From NCBI RefSeq assembly GCF_003992055.1, contig NZ_RQVD01000004.1:111898-175897 (forward strand): a stretch of DNA of 64,000 bases, in the 5' to 3' direction. The DNA comes from Veillonella sp. CHU740. Lineage in GTDB: Bacteria; Bacillota; Negativicutes; Veillonellales; Veillonellaceae. The position numbers and the translations under genes were made by a program. Below are positions 17,314 to 26,306 of the stretch, one piece after another (the stretch's first letter is position 1; each line of letters opens with the position of its first letter). The notes under the pieces were generated by a model, which did not search any database, had not been told where the DNA came from, and saw nothing but the letters and a program-made list of their open reading frames with translations.

Positions 17314-19592
17314 AACATTTAGGTAAAAGTTACAAGAAAAAGGATTCTGCTACCATTTTAAGTGGGAAAGCAGCCTACACAGAAGATTTCATACCCGCTA
17401 ATGCGTTATGTATTAAAATATTGCGAAGTCCTCACGCCTTTGCAAAGATTGTCGATATTAATATTGATGCGGCTATGAAAGTACCAGGTGTAGAGGCTAT
17501 CTATACCTATAAAGACGTGCCTAAGACTCGCTTTACCTTGGCAGGACAAAGCTATCCTGAGCCATCTGCGTACGATATGTTGATCTTAGATCAAATTGTG
17601 CGGTATGTGGGTGATGAAGTAGCGCTTGTGGTTGCTGTAGATGAACGAACTGCATTGAAGGCAATGCCATTAATTAAAGTAAAGTATGAAGTATATGAGC
17701 CTGTGTTAGATATTCATACAGCTATCGATCATCCTAGCGTGATTCATCCTGAGGAAGATTTACACTATAATTTTCCTGTAGGGGGAGATCCTAAACGAAA
17801 TATTGCTTGTTCTTATAGTCATGTGGTGGGCGATGTAGAAGCGGAATTAGCTAAGTGTGATTACGTAGTAGAAGAGTCCTATTTTGACCAAGCGACATTG
17901 CAATCCGCTATGGAATCATTTAGAACGTTCTGTACGATCGATCAATTTAATCGATTAGTGATTACTAGTTCTACGCAAGTACCATTTCATATTCGACGCC
18001 ATGCAGCACGAGCTTTAGGTATTTCTGCATCACAAATTCGAGTGATTAAACCTCGTATTGGCGGTGGATTTGGGTCCAAACAAACAGGATGTACAGAGTT
18101 ATTTTCTGCCTTTGTCACATGGACATTGAAAAAGCCTTCTTACATCGTTTATGATCGTCATGAGGCTAACAATTGTTCTACTAGCCGTCATGCTAGGGAC
18201 TGGAAAGTGCGTGTGGGGGCTACCAAAGATGGCATCATTCAGGTGATTGATATGGTGGCTGTATCAGACGCAGGGGCTCATGGAACACATGCGCTGACAA
18301 CGTTTACAGCAGGAGAACATAAGTCCTTACCACTTTACAATAAGACAAAAGCGATCCGCTATGAATCGAATATTGTATATACGAATCATATGCCAGGAGG
18401 TGCTTTCCGTGGGTATGGTGCCACAGAAGCATTATGGCCACTAGAATGTGCAATCACCAAATTGGCTAAGAAGATGGATGTGGACGAGATTGAGTTGCGT
18501 TTGAAAAACTTAATTGAAGTAGGCGAAACGGCACAATCCTATGACCCAGGTGAAATATTGGAATCTGGCTTACTAAAAGAAGCGGTTCAGCGTGCAAAGG
18601 AAATGGCGAAGTGGGATGAACGCCCTAAATCTTGGGAAATCGATGAACGGTATCGAGGTGGCTTAGGAGTAGCCTTTGCCTTCCAAGGATCTGGCGTTGC
18701 TAATGTAGACTCTGCGACAGTAGAAATTCGTATGTTAGACGATGGAAGTTATATGCTGTTTACTGGTTCTACTGATATGGGACAAGGTTCTAATACGGCA
18801 TTGGCACAAATCGCTTGTGAAACCTTAGGGTGCCCAATGGATATGATGGTTGTCTATGAAGCAGATACCGATGTGGTGCCATTTGATCCAGGCTCGTATG
18901 CATCCAGTACTACCTATGTAACGGGAACAGCGACGAAACTAGCAGCAGAAGATTTGAAAAAGAAAATTATTGCTGAATTTGCTCGTGTACTAGAGGTAGA
19001 AGCAAGTCTATTAACCTTTGATGGGGAGCGTGTATGGACAGAAGATGGTAATCATGCCATGACGACTGCAGAGTTAGCTCCTAAGCTTGTGAGTGGCGCT
19101 TCTGGTCATTATTTGAATGGGATGGCTACATGGGGTAGTGAAACATCTCCACCACCGTTTATGGTGGGCATTGCAGAAGTGAAAGTAGACACAGAAACAG
19201 GTAAAGTCACACCGGAATATTTCTATGCAGTGGTTGATTGTGGTACGGTTGTGAATCGTAATTTGGCAACGGTGCAAACAGAAGGTGGCGTTGTACAAGG
19301 GATTGGTATGGCCTTGTATGAAGAGATTCGCTATTCCTCTCGAGGTGTGTTAGAGACCAACAACTTCATGCATTACAAATTGCCTACACGGCTTGATACG
19401 GGTCGCATCCATGTAGATTTTGTAGAATCCTATGAACCTTCTGGTGCCTATGGCATTAAATCGATTGGTGAAGTTGTTATCAATACATCTTGTCCGGCTA
19501 TACAAGGGGCTATACTGAATGCTACAGGAGCAGAAGTGACTACATTACCAATGATTCCAGAACGTGTCTATGTAGCATTACAGGAGAAATAA
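17310..19592 (+). CDS. Molybdenum hydroxylase catalytic (molybdopterin) subunit
   Basis: 760 residues, the normal large-subunit length. Cofactor-binding stretches: IGGGFGSKQ (about 250), PGGAFRGYGATEA (about 367), and the C-terminal PSGAYGIKSIGEV, which carries the active-site glutamate region. The substrate (purine, nicotinate or other heterocycle) is not obvious. The neighbouring yqeC, mocA and yqeB genes point to a selenium-dependent molybdenum hydroxylase. The protein itself shows no in-frame UGA, so any selenium would be a labile cofactor ligand, as known for that group. Confidence 0.92.
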   Translation: MKHLGKSYKKKDSATILSGKAAYTEDFIPANALCIKILRSPHAFAKIVDINIDAAMKVPGVEAIYTYKDVPKTRFTLAGQSYPEPSAYDMLILDQIVRYVGDEVALVVAVDERTALKAMPLIKVKYEVYEPVLDIHTAIDHPSVIHPEEDLHYNFPVGGDPKRNIACSYSHVVGDVEAELAKCDYVVEESYFDQATLQSAMESFRTFCTIDQFNRLVITSSTQVPFHIRRHAARALGISASQIRVIKPRIGGGFGSKQTGCTELFSAFVTWTLKKPSYIVYDRHEANNCSTSRHARDWKVRVGATKDGIIQVIDMVAVSDAGAHGTHALTTFTAGEHKSLPLYNKTKAIRYESNIVYTNHMPGGAFRGYGATEALWPLECAITKLAKKMDVDEIELRLKNLIEVGETAQSYDPGEILESGLLKEAVQRAKEMAKWDERPKSWEIDERYRGGLGVAFAFQGSGVANVDSATVEIRMLDDGSYMLFTGSTDMGQGSNTALAQIACETLGCPMDMMVVYEADTDVVPFDPGSYASSTTYVTGTATKLAAEDLKKKIIAEFARVLEVEASLLTFDGERVWTEDGNHAMTTAELAPKLVSGASGHYLNGMATWGSETSPPPFMVGIAEVKVDTETGKVTPEYFYAVVDCGTVVNRNLATVQTEGGVVQGIGMALYEEIRYSSRGVLETNNFMHYKLPTRLDTGRIHVDFVESYEPSGAYGIKSIGEVVINTSCPAIQGAILNATGAEVTTLPMIPERVYVALQEK

Positions 19593-19622
19593 ACCGATTC
19601 TGGGAAAGATAAGGAGTGCTAT

Positions 19623-20378
19623 ATGAAAGAAGAGCTCTTTTGGGAGTGCTTAGCAGGGCCAGGTATTATTTCCGTCGTAGGAGCCGGTGGCAAAACAACA
19701 GTAGTATCTCAACTAGCTAACTATGGAGTGTTTCATCATATTCCTACGATGGTGAGCACTACCACTAAAATGGGTTCTTTGCAAGTGCAGCCTTGGGAAC
19801 CCTATTATGGAGATGATTTCTTACTGGGTAGTGCCTATGTACAAAAACAGATAGAAGAGAAGCGTATCGGTGCTTGGTTCAGGAGTCTAGCAGGTCATAA
19901 GGTGGTAGGATTGGAACCTAGGACGGTGGACGAGTTACATAGAGCGCACCCAGATTGGATGATTGTCCTAGAAGCAGATGGGGCCAAGAAAAAGTGGATC
20001 AAAGCGCCAAAATCACATGAACCAGTCATTCCTGAGCTAACACGGATGACCATAGGCGTCGTGAATCTGCGAGCCTTGGGAGCTCCTATTACAGAAGATG
20101 TTGTGCATCGTATAGAAGAGGTGTATCGTATCATCGATGGAGCACCAGGGGAAATAATTCAGCCAGAGCATCTTGTAACACTCATAGAACATGAGAAAGG
20201 GCTCTTTCAATATAGTCGTGGCCATAAAGTCATAGTTTGTACTGGCTATGACCAAAGTGATGCGGTACTAGTGGAACAGTTTTTAACGATATTACAACGA
20301 GTCCCACTGCAGTATGTACTCTTAGTCGATGGATATAGAGAGACGTTTCGTATACGGCAGGTGTTACCATGGTCCTAG
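19623..20378 (+). CDS. yqeC: YqeC, selenium cofactor biosynthesis-type protein
   Basis: 251 residues with a P-loop-like N-terminus GIISVVGAGGKTTVVSQLA and MVSTTTKMG, then VLEADGAKKKWIKAP, the family signature. YqeC genes are found mainly with selenium-dependent molybdenum hydroxylases, and the protein is thought to help install the labile selenium. The biochemical step is not firmly known. AGGAG precedes the ATG. It starts 30 nt after the catalytic subunit gene and overlaps mocA by 10 nt. Confidence 0.85.
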   Translation: MKEELFWECLAGPGIISVVGAGGKTTVVSQLANYGVFHHIPTMVSTTTKMGSLQVQPWEPYYGDDFLLGSAYVQKQIEEKRIGAWFRSLAGHKVVGLEPRTVDELHRAHPDWMIVLEADGAKKKWIKAPKSHEPVIPELTRMTIGVVNLRALGAPITEDVVHRIEEVYRIIDGAPGEIIQPEHLVTLIEHEKGLFQYSRGHKVIVCTGYDQSDAVLVEQFLTILQRVPLQYVLLVDGYRETFRIRQVLPWS

Positions 20379-21016
20379 GTTGTGTGGTATTGGCAGCAGG
20401 CTTGTCTAGGCGAATGGGACGGCCTAAACAAGGGTTGCCTTATAAAGGGCAAACACTGTTGGAGAGAGCATTAACGACCTATGCAGTCATGGCCCCATTG
20501 GCTGTTGTAGTGCCAAATACGATGGAACTTACAGCTTCGCAAGAGTCTATGATTCCTGTGTATAATGCACATCCAGAGTGGGGACAAGGACACTCTATAC
20601 GATTGGGGGTAGAGGCCTTATTACAATGGGAACAACGTGAGGGTAAGAAGCTTTCAGGCATATTATGTGGTGTCATCGATCAACCTTTATTAGATGTGCA
20701 GGTCATACATGCAGTATGTAGAGCCTTTGAGAGCTTTCAGTCAGATAGGATCATTCTGCAACCGCAGTATGGTCCCCAGCAAGAACGAGGAAATCCCGTT
20801 CTATTTGGGCGATATTGGGCAGATGCGTTGTGCCAGATTCCTGAAGATCAGGGAGGACGCATCATCTTGCGAGGAGAGGGAGCCCCCTATGTAAGGCATA
20901 TTTGGGTAGAACCAGATAGAATTTGGCATAGTGGTGTAGATATAGATACAGAAGAAGACTATGAGCGGATAGTACGCAAAGGAGGATATGATGAAACCAA
21001 TCGTTCTCATCCGTAG
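20369..21016 (+). CDS. mocA: Molybdenum cofactor cytidylyltransferase MocA-type
   Basis: 215 residues of the NTP-transferase fold. The N-terminal nucleotide-binding loop is LAAGLSRRMGRPKQGLPYKG. The central GVIDQPLLDVQVI motif and the DIDTEEDYERI C-terminal segment are typical of MocA-like enzymes. They transfer CMP to molybdopterin to give the cytosine dinucleotide form used by hydroxylases of this family. Substrate (CTP versus GTP) is inferred from the context. It overlaps yqeC upstream and yqeB downstream. Confidence 0.85.
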   Translation: MVLGCVVLAAGLSRRMGRPKQGLPYKGQTLLERALTTYAVMAPLAVVVPNTMELTASQESMIPVYNAHPEWGQGHSIRLGVEALLQWEQREGKKLSGILCGVIDQPLLDVQVIHAVCRAFESFQSDRIILQPQYGPQQERGNPVLFGRYWADALCQIPEDQGGRIILRGEGAPYVRHIWVEPDRIWHSGVDIDTEEDYERIVRKGGYDETNRSHP

Positions 21017-21812
21017 TGGTGGAGATATAGCATCAGGGATTATCTATCGGTTATGGCGAGCAGGATATCCTGTTGTGGTCAATGAAATTGCGATCCCTAC
21101 CATGATTCGAAGAGAAGTATCCTATGGAAATGCAGTGCATCGTGGTGAAATGATTCTAGACAGATTGCGGTCACGACATGTATTGTTACAACATGTGCAG
21201 GACTTACTCAGTACACGAGAGGCCATTCCTGTTGTGACAGAACCCTATGCAGAGGTGTTGAAGACAATACAGCCTACTATAGTGGTGGATGCTATATTAG
21301 CGAAACGCAATGTAGGTACAGCGCAAGATGATGCACAGCTAGTCATTGGATGTGGACCTGGATTTTCTGCCCCCAAAGATGTGCATGTGGTGATAGAAAC
21401 GATGCGCGGACATAGTTTAGGACGTTGCATATATGAAGGAACTGCTATAGCGAATACGGGAGTTCCTGGTAATGTGGGTGGATATACTCATGAGCGTGTG
21501 ATACATGCACCTGCAGAAGGCTTATTCGTAGCGAATTGTCATATTGGAGATATGGTAGAGGCTGGATCCGTCATCGGACATGTAGATACAGTACCCATCA
21601 AATCTAAAATTCGAGGTATATTGCGAGGTATTTTGGCCTCGAACATATTGGTCTCAAAAGAATTTAAGCTAGCAGATGTAGATGCTAGATGTGAGGAAAA
21701 CCATTGCTTTACGATTTCAGATAAAGCCTTAGCTATTGGTGGTGGTGTAATGGAAGCCATCACAAGCTGGGAATTTGAACAAATACAGGAGTTATGTAGT
21801 GAATGTAATTGA
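20991..21812 (+). CDS. yqeB: YqeB, selenium-dependent molybdenum hydroxylase system protein
   Basis: 273 residues. The opening VLIRSGGDIASGIIYRLWRAGY and the segment IVVDAILAKRN mark the YqeB (EF2563) family, which is restricted to organisms with selenium-dependent molybdenum hydroxylases. Its activity is unknown. ATG 20991 is chosen because GGAGG (20981-20985) is 5 nt upstream; ATG 20988 would leave only 2 nt. It overlaps mocA by 26 nt and xdhC by 14 nt. Confidence 0.85.
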   Translation: MKPIVLIRSGGDIASGIIYRLWRAGYPVVVNEIAIPTMIRREVSYGNAVHRGEMILDRLRSRHVLLQHVQDLLSTREAIPVVTEPYAEVLKTIQPTIVVDAILAKRNVGTAQDDAQLVIGCGPGFSAPKDVHVVIETMRGHSLGRCIYEGTAIANTGVPGNVGGYTHERVIHAPAEGLFVANCHIGDMVEAGSVIGHVDTVPIKSKIRGILRGILASNILVSKEFKLADVDARCEENHCFTISDKALAIGGGVMEAITSWEFEQIQELCSECN

Positions 21813-22524
21813 TGTAATATACGAACGTATGGGGAATCATGAACCATCTGTCATTGTCACTGTCTTATCAGGAGCAAGACAGGGTGATAAAGTAGTTTAT
21901 AGCGAGACTGGTGATATTCTATATGGGACGGCTATTGAAGGGTTTACTATGCCTGAAAGAATACAACCACAATTATTTTCTATTGCACAAATGGAATGCT
22001 TTTTGCAACCTGTAGAAAAAGCTCCTGAAATTTTAATTTTAGGGGCCGGTCATGTGAGCCGTTGCGTGGCGGATCAATTTCTCTTCATTGGGTGCGGGGT
22101 CACAGTCGTGGATGATCGAAAAGAGTATTTAAAATCAGAGTTTTTCGATTCACGAGTACAACGAATTCATCTAGATTTTAAGGAATTACAGGAGCGATTA
22201 CCCTTAGATTCTTATACGGGGATTGTGGTGGTTACAAGAGCTCATGAATTCGATAGTGTCTGTCTACACCAGGTACGTCATGTATTACCAACGTATGTGG
22301 GCGTTATGGGTAGCCATAAGCGCATTCATCATGCTTTTGAAGTATTGCGACAAGAAGGTTGGACCGATATGGAAGTAAATCAACTATATGGTCCTATCGG
22401 TCTTGACATAGGTGCACAAACTCCAGAAGAAATTGCACTATCTATTGTCAGCGAATATGTAGCAGTGGAACGACATCGAAAAGGACAATTTTTATCAGCG
22501 AAGAGGTATCAGGATGAAGTATGA
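21799..22524 (+). CDS. xdhC: XdhC-type accessory protein, XdhC C-terminal Rossmann domain
   Basis: 241 residues from GTG 21799, placed 7 nt after AGGAG. The core EILILGAGHVSRCVADQF is a Rossmann loop, followed by VVDDRKEYL, VVVTRAHEFDSVCL and VGVMGSHKR, the features of the XdhC C-terminal domain. XdhC inserts sulfurated molybdenum cofactor into hydroxylases. The usual N-terminal XdhC/CoxI domain is not here but is encoded by the next gene, which overlaps by 11 nt, so the protein is split and in reverse order. Confidence 0.85.
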   Translation: MNVIDVIYERMGNHEPSVIVTVLSGARQGDKVVYSETGDILYGTAIEGFTMPERIQPQLFSIAQMECFLQPVEKAPEILILGAGHVSRCVADQFLFIGCGVTVVDDRKEYLKSEFFDSRVQRIHLDFKELQERLPLDSYTGIVVVTRAHEFDSVCLHQVRHVLPTYVGVMGSHKRIHHAFEVLRQEGWTDMEVNQLYGPIGLDIGAQTPEEIALSIVSEYVAVERHRKGQFLSAKRYQDEV

Positions 22525-22828
22525 GTTTGTAGAATATTTAAAGAAACATACATCGACACCATTAGCAGTGACAACGATTTTACATACACAAGGATCCACG
22601 CCTCGTAAAGCAGGCACTACGATGATTGTCCACACAGATGGATCTATTTTTGGGACTATCGGCGGAGGGCGCGCAGAAAACGAAATTCGATTGAGCGCTC
22701 TTGATGCGATGGAGCAGAAAGAATCATTTCGTCGTATCCATGTAGATCTCAATGATGATGTGGCAGTCAAAGAAGGAATGGTATGTGGTGGAAATATGGA
22801 TGTGTTAATTGAAACCTACCATATATAA
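22514..22828 (+). CDS. Stand-alone XdhC/CoxI N-terminal domain protein
   Basis: 104 residues. TTILHTQGSTPRKAGTTMIV, GTIGGGRAENEI and VCGGNMDVLIE are the signatures of the N-terminal XdhC/CoxI domain, including the conserved cysteine in VCGG. In most bacteria this is fused in front of the Rossmann domain found in the preceding gene. As the last gene of the operon it probably works as a partner subunit of that protein. It ends 45 nt before a strong terminator. Confidence 0.85.
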   Translation: MKYEFVEYLKKHTSTPLAVTTILHTQGSTPRKAGTTMIVHTDGSIFGTIGGGRAENEIRLSALDAMEQKESFRRIHVDLNDDVAVKEGMVCGGNMDVLIETYHI

Positions 22829-22872
22829 GATATAGGTTTACTAGAAAAAAATACCGATATAGGATACAATAA

Positions 22873-22905
22873 AAGGGTACATGTATGAGCATGTACCCTT
22901 ATTTT
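22873..22905 (+). terminator. Intrinsic terminator of the molybdenum hydroxylase operon
   Basis: AAGGGTACATG (22873-22883) pairs with CATGTACCCTT (22890-22900), followed by ATTTTG. Confidence 0.85.
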
Positions 22906-22929
22906 GTATAAGAAAGGATAGGGATATCT

Positions 22930-23757
22930 ATGCCATTTCAACTACAAACGACGTTAGAAACATTGCGTTTTTTAGACATAGTAGATATTGTATTTGTAGC
23001 TATTTTATTTTATTACCTCTATCGACTGGTTAAAAATACAAGAGCGTTAGGACTTGTGAAAGGTCTCGTTGTTCTTGTGGGGATTAACATCGTGGCGCAC
23101 TTCATCGGTCTGCATGCAATCAGTTGGATTTTACAACAGAGTGTGGCAGTTTTGATGATTGCATTGCCCATCGTATTCCAGCCAGAATTACGTAGATTAT
23201 TGGAACAATTAGGGAATGGAGGAGGTTTTTTCTCCACCCGATCGAAAATCTCCAAAGAGGAATTGACCTCTATTGTGAAAGAAGTAGTCATTGCTTGTCG
23301 CAGTATGTCCCGTCGTAAAATTGGAGCCCTGATGGTATTTGAGCGACGTATGAAATTAGATGTGTTGTCCATGCAAGGAACTCGAATTGATGGTCTTGTG
23401 ACAAGTGAATTATTGATGAATATATTTTATCCTAAATCACCCCTTCATGATGGGGCTGTCATCATTCGAAATGGCCGTATTGAAACGGCAGCTAGCTTGT
23501 TACCTGTGAGCCAAAATCGAGATGTCAGTAAAGAATTAGGAACACGACATCGTTCTGCATTGGGGCAAAGTGAAGAAAGTGATGCTTTAGTGGTTGTTGT
23601 CAGCGAAGAAACTGGTCAGATTTCCTATGCCTTAGGAGGACAAATCCACCGTGGTGTTACAGAAGATACATTGCGCACCATTATGTTATCGTTGTTAGAA
23701 CCAACACCAAGTGCTGTGAGTTCGTTACTTAAAATAAAGCGAGGTGAAGGTAAATGA
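22930..23757 (+). CDS. cdaA: Diadenylate cyclase CdaA (c-di-AMP synthase)
   Basis: 275 residues. Three N-terminal membrane segments (about residues 15-80) are followed by the DisA_N/DAC domain with D174-G-A (SPLHDGAVI) and R206-H-R (GTRHRSALG), both needed for catalysis. It makes c-di-AMP from two ATP at the membrane, controlling osmolyte and potassium balance and wall stress. It overlaps cdaR (ATGA) and lies in the conserved cdaA-cdaR-glmM neighbourhood, here with a flavoprotein gene inserted before glmM. Confidence 0.96.
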   Translation: MPFQLQTTLETLRFLDIVDIVFVAILFYYLYRLVKNTRALGLVKGLVVLVGINIVAHFIGLHAISWILQQSVAVLMIALPIVFQPELRRLLEQLGNGGGFFSTRSKISKEELTSIVKEVVIACRSMSRRKIGALMVFERRMKLDVLSMQGTRIDGLVTSELLMNIFYPKSPLHDGAVIIRNGRIETAASLLPVSQNRDVSKELGTRHRSALGQSEESDALVVVVSEETGQISYALGGQIHRGVTEDTLRTIMLSLLEPTPSAVSSLLKIKRGEGK

Positions 23758-24683
23758 TGCAATGGATCTTGAGTTGGAAAAAGAATTGGGGTATTAAAAT
23801 TCTTTGCCTAATTAGTGCGATTATCGTCTGGCTTTATGTCATGCGGGATCAAAATCCGGTCATTGAAGTAGCCTATACGGTACCGGTACAAGTGCAAAAC
23901 TTAGATCAGAACTATTTGGTAGAAGGTATTCCTAAAGAAGTGCGTGTTCGTTTACATGGACCTCGAAATGCGATTTTAGATATTAACCCTAATATTTTAA
24001 AAGCTTATGTAAATATGAAAGATGCTCGACTAGGACAAGACAATGTGAGCATTCAATTTACTCCGCCTACAGGAACGTATATCGATAGTATGACTCCAGA
24101 AAATGTGACAGTTACTGTTGATGAATATATGGTAAAAGAATTACAGGTACAGATGCAGCCATTAGGCACGGTGCCGAATGATATTGCCATTAAAGATGTG
24201 AAAATTATACCTACCACCGTGACGATTGCAGGACCGGCACATCAGGTGTCAAAAGCAGCGTATGCGGTCATCCGAACCAATTTAGATAAGCACCGTGAAA
24301 GCTTTACAGAAGTAGGCGATATTTTAGCGGTTGATACAGCGGGCAACATTGTAGAAGGGGTAACAATTACACCAAAATCTGCACAAGTCCAATATGAATT
24401 GGAGCGAATTCGGATGGATAAAAAGGTGCCAATACAAGCGAATTTAGTAGGAACTGTACCGGCTGGATATATTGTGAAACGAGTTGATATGGAGCCAAAA
24501 GAATTGACCATAACAGGGAAAGAATCCTTATTGAATGCCATTGATGGAGTTAAAACGATAGATATTAACGTCAATGGTGCTACCGGTAACTTTTCAGGTA
24601 ATTATAGTTTAGTACTACCAGACGGTGTGACGACTAGTACAGATAGAGTAGTTGTCAAAGTTGAGATTACACCACAAATGTAG
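23754..24683 (+). CDS. cdaR: CdaR (YbbR-domain regulator of CdaA)
   Basis: 309 residues. One N-terminal membrane anchor (LCLISAIIVWLYVM) is followed by about three YbbR repeats outside the membrane, for example VPVQVQNLDQNYLVEGIPKEVRVRLHGP and the matching later repeat PIQANLVGTVPAGYIVKRVDMEP. CdaR binds CdaA and adjusts its activity. An alternative ATG lies 3 nt downstream. It is cotranscribed with cdaA through a 4-nt overlap. Confidence 0.92.
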   Translation: MMQWILSWKKNWGIKILCLISAIIVWLYVMRDQNPVIEVAYTVPVQVQNLDQNYLVEGIPKEVRVRLHGPRNAILDINPNILKAYVNMKDARLGQDNVSIQFTPPTGTYIDSMTPENVTVTVDEYMVKELQVQMQPLGTVPNDIAIKDVKIIPTTVTIAGPAHQVSKAAYAVIRTNLDKHRESFTEVGDILAVDTAGNIVEGVTITPKSAQVQYELERIRMDKKVPIQANLVGTVPAGYIVKRVDMEPKELTITGKESLLNAIDGVKTIDINVNGATGNFSGNYSLVLPDGVTTSTDRVVVKVEITPQM

Positions 24684-24692
24684 GAGAGATAT

Positions 24693-26306
24693 ATGTTACG
24701 TATCATTAATTTTCGTATACCCGTACAAGAGGCAGAGCGATTAGAAGAATTAATTGTAAAAAAATATAGCCCTTTGCGGGGGCAAATCAAGACGATCCAT
24801 GTGGTACGTCGAGCTGTAGATGCACGTAAAAAGCCGAATATTACCTTCGTGTATACATTGTTTTTAGAAGTGCAGAATGAAAATCAAGTATTTAAAAAGT
24901 TAAGTCGTCATAAAGATATTACGTTGATGGAACCAGAAATTCCTGAGCCCATACAGCTAGGGACAGAACTGATGCAACACAGACCTGTTGTGGTAGGTTT
25001 TGGCCCAGCCGGGATGTTAGCTGCGTTCTATTTAGCGCGAGAGGGTTATCGGCCCATCGTGCTGGAACGTGGACAAGATGTAGATCAACGTACATTAGAT
25101 GTAGAAGCCTTTTGGAAACAAGGGATCTTTAAACCGGAATCCAATGTACAATTTGGTGAAGGTGGAGCAGGCACATTTTCTGATGGGAAATTGACAACCC
25201 GTGTCACACATCCACGCTTGCATGAAATTGCTACATATTTTGTTGAATTTGGTGCGCCTGAAGAGATTTTGTATAAGCATAAACCACATGTAGGTACAGA
25301 TATTTTGCGGCACATGGTAAAAGCGATGCGCGAACAAATTATTGCTTGGGGCGGGGAAGTTCGCTTTGGTGCACATGTGACAGATATTATGACAGAGAAC
25401 AATCGTATTACAGGAGTGACGATTAATGGTACAGAATCGTTGCCAGCAGATATTGTATTATGTGGTATTGGACATAGTGCTCGTGATACGTATCGCATGC
25501 TCTATGACAGAGGCGTACAGATGGAAGGTAAATCCTTTGCCATCGGAGTTCGAATTGAACATGACCAAGATGTGATTGACACTTCACAATATGGAGTACA
25601 TTCCGCCGATATTGGTTTAGGAGCTGCGGAATATTCACTGGTCTACCATGATAAAGAGAAGGATAGATCTTGTTATAGCTTTTGTATGTGTCCAGGGGGG
25701 CAAGTAGTGGCTAGTGCCTCTGAAGAGGGCGGTGTTGTGACAAATGGTATGAGCTTATATGCTCGTGATAGTGGCATTGCGAATAGTGCCTTAGTAGTCA
25801 CAGTGGGCCCAAGAGATTTTGGTGCACATCCATTAGCGGGGATTGATTTCCAACGAGAATGGGAAGAAAAGGCTTTCATCTTGGGGGGACGCAATTATCA
25901 TGCACCGATACAGACAGTGGGTCATTTTTTAGAACGCACCGCTGATAATCATGTACAGCGAGAACACTATAGTTATGAGCCTGGTGTGACGCCAGCGGAT
26001 ATACGAGAGTGTCTACCTACTTTCGTAACAGATACATTAGCAGATGCATTGCCATACTTTGGTCGTCGTATTCACGGATTTGATGGGGATCAAGTGTGCA
26101 TGACGGGTGTGGAAACTAGAACGTCTGCACCGCTTCGCTTGCTCCGTGATGAAGACAGAGTCTCTCTCTCAACAGAAGGATTCTACCCTATTGGAGAGGG
26201 GGCCGGATATGCAGGCGGTATCATGAGTGCTGCCTTGGATGGCGCAGAAACAGCCATATTAATTATGAATCGATACAGCCCTTTGAAAGGAGAAAATCAT
26301 GAGTAG
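24693..26306 (+). CDS. FAD-dependent oxidoreductase (COG2509-type)
   Basis: 537 residues. The N-terminal ~85 residues form a small α/β region (IHVVRRAVDARKKPNITFVYT). Next is a dinucleotide-binding motif, PVVVGFGPAGMLAAFYLAREG, with GAGTFSDGKLTTRV and a C-terminal FYPIGEGAGYAGGIMSAALDGAE, typical of the FAD/NAD-utilising dehydrogenase family found next to glmM in Firmicutes. The reaction is unknown. It overlaps glmM by 8 nt, so coupling with cell-wall precursor synthesis is likely by expression if not by function. Confidence 0.85.
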   Translation: MLRIINFRIPVQEAERLEELIVKKYSPLRGQIKTIHVVRRAVDARKKPNITFVYTLFLEVQNENQVFKKLSRHKDITLMEPEIPEPIQLGTELMQHRPVVVGFGPAGMLAAFYLAREGYRPIVLERGQDVDQRTLDVEAFWKQGIFKPESNVQFGEGGAGTFSDGKLTTRVTHPRLHEIATYFVEFGAPEEILYKHKPHVGTDILRHMVKAMREQIIAWGGEVRFGAHVTDIMTENNRITGVTINGTESLPADIVLCGIGHSARDTYRMLYDRGVQMEGKSFAIGVRIEHDQDVIDTSQYGVHSADIGLGAAEYSLVYHDKEKDRSCYSFCMCPGGQVVASASEEGGVVTNGMSLYARDSGIANSALVVTVGPRDFGAHPLAGIDFQREWEEKAFILGGRNYHAPIQTVGHFLERTADNHVQREHYSYEPGVTPADIRECLPTFVTDTLADALPYFGRRIHGFDGDQVCMTGVETRTSAPLRLLRDEDRVSLSTEGFYPIGEGAGYAGGIMSAALDGAETAILIMNRYSPLKGENHE

